NCBI GenBank assembly: GCA_025201705.1
Contig: MU616924.1
Coordinates: 1 to 31,531, forward strand
DNA from: Dissophora ornata
Lineage: Eukaryota > Mortierellomycota > Mortierellomycetes > Mortierellales > Mortierellaceae
Reading direction: 5' to 3'
DNA length: 31,531 nt
Positions 31,302 through 31,531 of the stretch are shown one piece after another (within the stretch, counting starts at the first letter, position 1; each line of letters opens with the position of its first letter). Under the pieces are notes generated by a model that saw only the letters and a program-made list of their open reading frames with translations, had not been told where the DNA came from and did no database searches. The position numbers and the translations under genes were made by a program.

Positions 31302-31531
31302 GCCGAATGGAGAGATGAGAAGATGGGAGTGCTGAAGATGAATGAAAAGAAGCGAAGAGTTTTTATTTGAGCAAAACTCGACCTTGTTTACGTCACCGAA
31401 GATTACGAGCTCGCTGATTGGCCAATACACTGTAGACTGGTGTATCCGAGCTTTCTGATCCAAGATACCGAAATGCAAAGCTGTAGCTCTGCGTCGCTAC
31501 TGTTTATTCATAATTATTGATCGTCATCCAC
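31302..31531 (-). promoter_or_regulatory. GSP1 promoter with CRE-like and palindromic CCAAT elements
   Basis: Upstream of the GSP1 ATG the minus strand carries TGACGTAA (31395-31388, about 90 nt upstream), a CRE/ATF-like site. The perfect palindrome ATTGGCCAAT lies at 31417-31426 (about 120 nt upstream) and contains CCAAT on both strands, the target of Hap2/3/5 (NF-Y). Spacing is typical for proximal promoter elements. Binding is inferred from motif alone. Confidence 0.45.

Overview
The window looks like nuclear DNA of a filamentous fungus, most likely an early-diverging one (Mucoromycota, with Mortierellaceae as my best guess). The genes are split by short introns of about 80-400 nt, with GT-AG ends and occasional TACTAAC branch points. 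The proteins carry long Ser/Thr/Gln/His-rich linkers. Several gene models, notably an ICE2/NARG2-type little elongation complex subunit, are not what I would expect from Saccharomyces-like yeasts. The lineage is inference; no rRNA or other marker is present. I could rebuild ten protein-coding genes. All exon joins keep the frame and the total coding lengths are multiples of three.

Layout. Two genes lie on the plus strand: an Nrg1-type C2H2 repressor (456-2694, one intron inside zinc finger 1) and the histone acetyltransferase Rtt109 (3157-5217, intronless). From 5311 to the right edge every recognised gene is on the minus strand: a mitochondrial BCKDK/PDK-family kinase (5311-7467), a TBC-domain Rab GAP of the Gyp5/EVI5 type (8128-11336), the RagC/Gtr2 GTPase (15176-17289), an alkaline ceramidase (17509-19003), biotin synthase Bio2 (20213-22146), Elongator subunit Elp4 (23538-25529), an ICE2/NARG2 homologue (25760-29596) and the Ran GTPase Gsp1 (29840-31301).

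Gaps. The largest is 11337-15175, between the Rab GAP start and the Gtr2 stop. It holds purine/pyrimidine tracts, a G-quadruplex motif, a 27-nt poly-T and one candidate short exon, but no gene I recognise. The gaps at 19004-20212 and 22147-23537 hold simple repeats and a few unassigned ORFs. No tRNA, rRNA, transposon, IS, CRISPR or viral remnant was recognised.

Function. This is mostly a housekeeping neighbourhood: chromatin and transcription (Nrg1, Rtt109, ICE2), tRNA wobble modification (Elp4), mitochondrial metabolism (BCKDK/PDK-like kinase, Bio2), nutrient signalling and trafficking (Gtr2, Rab GAP), sphingolipid turnover (ceramidase) and nuclear transport (Ran). Nothing indicates a co-regulated cluster. 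The points most worth following are the fungal ICE2 homologue, a four-copy short linear motif in the Rtt109 tail, a GC-AG intron in the Ran gene, a 6-nt first coding exon in Gtr2, and an orphan exon-like ORF upstream of Elp4.
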